The notes beneath the pieces were generated by a model. That model did not search any database, had not been told where the DNA came from, and worked only from the letters and a program-made list of their open reading frames with translations. A program made the position numbers and the translations under genes. From positions 1 through 64,000 of the forward strand of contig JBCCQH010000015.1 in assembly GCA_039024435.1 (NCBI GenBank): a stretch of 64,000 nt of DNA. Direction: 5' to 3'. This DNA comes from JBCCQH01 sp039024435 (lineage in GTDB: Bacteria; Bacteroidota; Bacteroidia; J057; JADKCL01). Shown here piece after piece: positions 61,042 to 64,000 of the stretch; the first letter of the stretch is position 1; every line of letters starts with the position of its first letter.

Positions 61042-61422
61042 ATGCAAAAATGGATCAAGTTGGCCTTGGGACTCACCGCTGCTTTTGGGGTCGCCTGGGT
61101 GCTTTACCTGAACTTCAACCCCCGCATCATGGACCGCCTCCGCGACGAATGGGAAGTCGAAGCCAAGGCCCAACTCAAATACGTCTGCAACCTGCAAAAT
61201 GCCCACCGCGAGGCCACCGGCGCCTATACCATGAGCCTGGACGAACTCGGCTTCATGCAGCAGGAAGGCGATGGGTCACAATTCTGGATTGAGATCGGCC
61301 TGGCCGATTCCACCCGCTTCATCGCCCGGGCGGTCGCGGTCCGGGACTTTGACCGGGACGGAACCATGAACATCTGGGAGGTCCGCGAAGACTGTGAACT
61401 TACCGAGATCACTGAAGACTGA
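61042..61422 (+). CDS. Pilin-like small membrane-anchored protein
   Basis: The 126-residue protein has one N-terminal membrane helix (LALGLTAAFGVAWVLYLNF, about 7-25) continuing into an amphipathic helix, then KYVCNLQNAHREATGAYTMSLDELGF, which is the long-helix-to-loop part seen in type II pseudopilins and type IV minor pilins, and a short beta segment ending with acidic DFDRDGTMNIWEV. A canonical G-F-xxx-E processing site is not present. The gene directly precedes a prepilin-peptidase-like gene by 7 bp, which supports the pilin reading. Two cysteines (about 53 and 120) might form a disulfide. Confidence 0.65.
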   Translation: MQKWIKLALGLTAAFGVAWVLYLNFNPRIMDRLRDEWEVEAKAQLKYVCNLQNAHREATGAYTMSLDELGFMQQEGDGSQFWIEIGLADSTRFIARAVAVRDFDRDGTMNIWEVREDCELTEITED

Positions 61423-61429
61423 GTGCCGC

Positions 61430-61942
61430 ATGCATTGGCTGGAGACCATAGCGATCATACTCGGAAGTGCCGCCGCAGTCGTCATTGCCTATCAGGACCT
61501 GCGCCAGCGGATCGTGCGCCTGATCCCCGTACTGGTCGTCTTCGTCGCCGGAATCGTTTTTGCCTACGGCCACCGTACCCCCGGTCAACTCCTCAACCTC
61601 GGCATCAATGCCGGACTGGTCACCGGCATCCTGCTCATGGCCGGGCTCATCCTGCGTTTGCTCAAACTTCCCGGCTTCATCAACCGGCGCATCGGGCTGG
61701 GCGACGTATTGCTTTTTTACGCGATTGCCCCCTGGCTCCCGCCGCTGGGATTTGCCCTGTTCCTTCCCTCCGGCATGGTGATCTTGCTCACCGGGGTATT
61801 GCTGCTCATGTTGAGCGGACGCCTCGCCCATGACCAACCACTTCCCATCGCCGGGGGCATGACCACCTGCGCCCTCATCTTCGTACCGCTCTACTACCGG
61901 TTCGAAAGTGATCTGCTCGTCGCCTTTGGGATGACGCTCTAA
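61430..61942 (+). CDS. Minimal A24-type prepilin peptidase-like protein
   Basis: From the ATG at 61430 the 170-residue protein has five to six membrane helices and the two aspartates of the A24 aspartyl proteases: one in AYQDLRQRIV (about D24) and one in the GxGD-type motif RIGLGDVLLF (about D95). The first Asp is in the usual D-x2-x-R-x-IP like setting (RLIPV follows). It lacks the N-terminal methylase domain of the bifunctional enzymes. It should cleave prepilin-like leaders at the membrane face. Its last 4 bases overlap the convergent rhomboid gene. Confidence 0.8.
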   Translation: MHWLETIAIILGSAAAVVIAYQDLRQRIVRLIPVLVVFVAGIVFAYGHRTPGQLLNLGINAGLVTGILLMAGLILRLLKLPGFINRRIGLGDVLLFYAIAPWLPPLGFALFLPSGMVILLTGVLLLMLSGRLAHDQPLPIAGGMTTCALIFVPLYYRFESDLLVAFGMTL

Positions 61943-62646
61943 AAAATACTGGAAAAGGTCTCAGCCATCTCCTGAACAAATCGCCAACTGCGGTCCGGAT
62001 ATAAAATCGGAGTCAGGAAAATGCCCCCAATCGCCCCCCACAAGTGGGCCTCATGCCCGATGTTGTCATTGGAACCGTAGCGGGCATTGTAGTAGCTGAG
62101 TCCGAGAAAGCCCAAGACAAATACCCACCCCGGCAGGCCCCAGATCTTGATCGACGCGCCAAACATGATCACCGCCGAGGTCAGCACCCCACTCAAGGCC
62201 CCGGAAGCTCCCAAACTGGCGTAGGCTGGATTGTCCTTGTGCCGGATGATGCTGGTCATGTCCGAAATCACCAGGCACCCCACGTACAGGATCACAAATT
62301 TTCCGTGGCCGAGCAGCTTGTTGATCGTATCCTGGGTAGCGCTGGGTTCACCGGTAGAGTTCTGAAAGGCCTCGATCAGCACAAAAAATTTGTCCAGTTC
62401 AAAGGCAAAAAAGTAAAACGCCAACAGGTTCATCCCCAAGTGCAGGTAATTTGCGTGGATGAGCCCGCTGGTCAAGATGGTGTAGTATTTTTTTTCGTGG
62501 ACAAAGCGCGACGGCTGCAGGATAAACCGCGCCTTGAGCAATGGATTCTGAAAGGCGGCAATGCTGGTCGCAATCGTAACCAAAAAGATGAACGTCGCGG
62601 CGGGAGACAACAAAACCGTCTCCTGAATGCGGGTAGCGAGATCCAT
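61939..62646 (-). CDS. Rhomboid family intramembrane serine protease
   Basis: The 235-residue protein has six membrane helices and the rhomboid catalytic pair: Ser148 in SLGASGALSG and His201 in GHEAHLWGAIGG. The first-helix signature is HANYLHLGMNLLAFYF (H64, H69, N73). An insertion between the helices (about 86-115) is longer than in GlpG. It should cut single-pass membrane proteins within the bilayer. It begins 3 bp after the polyprenyl synthase gene, so the three minus-strand genes rnr, the synthase and this one form an operon. Confidence 0.92.
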   Translation of the reverse strand: MDLATRIQETVLLSPAATFIFLVTIATSIAAFQNPLLKARFILQPSRFVHEKKYYTILTSGLIHANYLHLGMNLLAFYFFAFELDKFFVLIEAFQNSTGEPSATQDTINKLLGHGKFVILYVGCLVISDMTSIIRHKDNPAYASLGASGALSGVLTSAVIMFGASIKIWGLPGWVFVLGFLGLSYYNARYGSNDNIGHEAHLWGAIGGIFLTPILYPDRSWRFVQEMAETFSSIF

Positions 62647-62649
62647 CGG

Positions 62650-63624
62650 TCAGTATTCTCGTTTCATCAGGGCTTGAAGGAAAGTATCGATCTGGGCAAA
62701 GCCGGGTTGCGTGGACAGAACCTCGCTGAGGGCGTCCGCCCGATTGAAATACGTTTCGCTGTGGGCGCGGGTTTCCGCCGGGATGTCGAGTTCCGCATAA
62801 ATGGCCTTTACCCCGGCAATCTTGCGCTGGTCATCCGCCTCTTCAAACAACAATTGCTCCAAACGCTGGCTCTGAGCGGGACTGGATTTTTCCATCGCCC
62901 GAATGAGCAAGAAGGTCTTCTTGTTTTCCAAGATGTCCCCCGCGACTTGCTTGCCGAACTTCGCCTGCTCCGCGTAGACGTCGAGGTAGTCGTCCTGCAA
63001 CTGAAACCCGATGCCCACCGCCTCCCCGTAGGCGTAGATGTCCCGCACGACCCCCGGCAAGGCCCCCGCGGCAATCGCCCCGATGCTCATCGCACCGCCG
63101 ATCAGCATGGCCGTCTTTTTGCGGATCATTTCGATGTACTCCGCAATCGATGCCCCCTCGGCCTCGGCCATGTCCATGTCCTCCATCTGGCCTTCGCAGA
63201 CCCCGACGGAGACCCGCATGAACTCGCGGGTGAGCGGCCCGGCTTTTTCCGGAAAGTCCCGCACCATATAGTCCACTGCCACAGCAAACATCGCATCACC
63301 CGCCAAAATCGCCGTATTCACATCCCACTTTTCGTGGACCGTCGGCTGATTGCGGCGCTTGGGCGCATTGTCCATGATGTCATCGTGGATCAGCGTGAAG
63401 TTATGGAACAGTTCCACCGCCGCCGCGGCATTGAGGGCTTCGGCCGCCGAGCGCCCGGAAAGGGCCTGGTAGGTCAACAGCAGCAACATGGGACGCACCC
63501 GCTTCCCGCCCAGGCGCAAGATGTAAGCCATGGGCGCATAAAGGGTGCCGGACCAATCTTCCTGTTCCCGGATTTCGGCGATGCGATCTTCGAAAAGCGC
63601 TTTGAGCGCGGTAGGGCTTTCCAT
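62650..63624 (-). CDS. trans-Polyprenyl diphosphate synthase
   Basis: The 324-residue enzyme condenses isopentenyl diphosphate with allylic primers to make the isoprenoid chain of menaquinone or carotenoids. It has the first Asp-rich motif DDIMDNAPKRR (81-91), LAGDAMFAVA, and the second Asp-rich motif GFQLQDDYLDVY (about 210-221). The residue just before the first motif region (FTLIHDD) is Phe-Thr-Leu-Ile-His, which sets chain length, but I cannot say whether the product is C20, C35 or longer. The start is 1 bp from the rnr stop. Confidence 0.93.
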   Translation of the reverse strand: MESPTALKALFEDRIAEIREQEDWSGTLYAPMAYILRLGGKRVRPMLLLLTYQALSGRSAAEALNAAAAVELFHNFTLIHDDIMDNAPKRRNQPTVHEKWDVNTAILAGDAMFAVAVDYMVRDFPEKAGPLTREFMRVSVGVCEGQMEDMDMAEAEGASIAEYIEMIRKKTAMLIGGAMSIGAIAAGALPGVVRDIYAYGEAVGIGFQLQDDYLDVYAEQAKFGKQVAGDILENKKTFLLIRAMEKSSPAQSQRLEQLLFEEADDQRKIAGVKAIYAELDIPAETRAHSETYFNRADALSEVLSTQPGFAQIDTFLQALMKREY

Positions 63625-63625
63625 A

Positions 63626-64000
63626 TTATCGTCTTTTTTTCTTGTGCCTTGAATGTTTTCCCGAACGGGAACTGCCCCGCTTTCCCCCCTTGCGACGAGA
63701 ATTGCGGGGAGCCGCCGGCGCCATCGCCAATTCGGGAATGTCCTGGGCGTGGCTTTCCAGCACCTCTACCAGGGTAAAGTCGATGGTGCGGTTGCGGTAG
63801 CTCGTCCCCTTGACCTCGATCATGACCTTGTCGCCGAGTGTGATCGTGGTGCCGGTGCTGCGGCCCCGGATGCAATAATTGTCCGAGTCGACCTCGTAGT
63901 AGTCATCGTTCAGACTGTGCAGCCCGACCATGCCTTCGCACTTGTTTTCCAGCAGTTCCACGTAGAGGCCCCAAGAGGTCACCCCGGAAACCAGGCCTTC
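63626..64000 (-). CDS. rnr: Ribonuclease R, C-terminal fragment
   Basis: The frame is open to the window edge and encodes an S1 domain (EGLVSGVTSWGLYVELLENK, EGMVGLHSL, DKVMIEV) followed by a basic tail (RRKGGKRGSSRSGKHSRHKKKRR). This is the usual end of RNase R, a 3'-5' exoribonuclease that degrades structured RNA; the RNB catalytic domain lies outside the window. The basic tail is typical and probably contacts RNA or ribosomes. It leads the operon with the polyprenyl synthase and rhomboid. Confidence 0.85.
   Translation of the reverse strand, partial: EGLVSGVTSWGLYVELLENKCEGMVGLHSLNDDYYEVDSDNYCIRGRSTGTTITLGDKVMIEVKGTSYRNRTIDFTLVEVLESHAQDIPELAMAPAAPRNSRRKGGKRGSSRSGKHSRHKKKRR

Overview
The window looks like a chromosome segment of a marine or activated-sludge type Bacteroidota, most likely Saprospiria (Lewinella/Saprospiraceae-like). 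The evidence is: several large secreted proteins that end in type IX secretion (T9SS) sorting domains of both type A and type B; an LptD of the Bacteroidota type; FabI as enoyl-ACP reductase; promoters of the TTG-N19-23-TAnnTTTG kind rather than sigma70 boxes; and moderately high GC. No phage, insertion sequence, transposase, rRNA operon or CRISPR array was found.

Layout. 1-4379: a partial Uma2 nuclease, then (minus strand) a YdeP-type molybdopterin oxidoreductase, a PqqB-like metallo-hydrolase lipoprotein and a crotonase. 4509-11938: secreted proteins, namely an M12-type metalloprotease, a carbohydrate-binding esterase and a TPR/PD40/OmpA outer-membrane protein. 12353-16508: a compact nucleoside phosphorolysis operon, deoB, two tandem trimeric-type purine nucleoside phosphorylases and deoA. 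16877-34061: giant T9SS adhesin-like proteins (one with SBBP, DUF11 and Ig-like repeats, one with SprB and PKD repeats) that enclose a Panacea-type toxin-antitoxin pair, followed by a dockerin-like and a PKD secreted protein. 34469-42698: an unknown helical protein, a MoxR ATPase plus VWA/metallopeptidase pair, and two polytopic glycosyltransferases. 42882-56915: housekeeping and envelope genes (fabI, recN, a small Sm-like protein, lptD, amidase, GT4, fabD, gltX, a membrane coiled-coil protein, pirin). 57074-64000: a small secreted protein, an M28 peptidase, ankyrin protein, an L7/L12-like protein, tRNA-Gly, a pilin-like protein with a minimal prepilin peptidase, rhomboid, polyprenyl synthase and the end of RNase R.

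The less ordinary material lies in five places. (1) Several intergenic regions carry copies of one modular palindromic element whose core has the GTAG-plus-hairpin layout of REP sequences. (2) The second purine phosphorylase has the two base-recognition positions changed in the direction of methylthioadenosine/6-aminopurine enzymes. (3) The Panacea antitoxin is paired with a toxin candidate I do not recognise. (4) A tiny Sm/Hfq-like protein sits 1 bp upstream of recN. (5) Several genes have the -7 promoter box exactly 4-5 nt before the start codon, which predicts leaderless mRNAs.

All calls come from reading sequence and translations by eye. No database search or structure prediction was run, and residue positions given as approximate are estimates.
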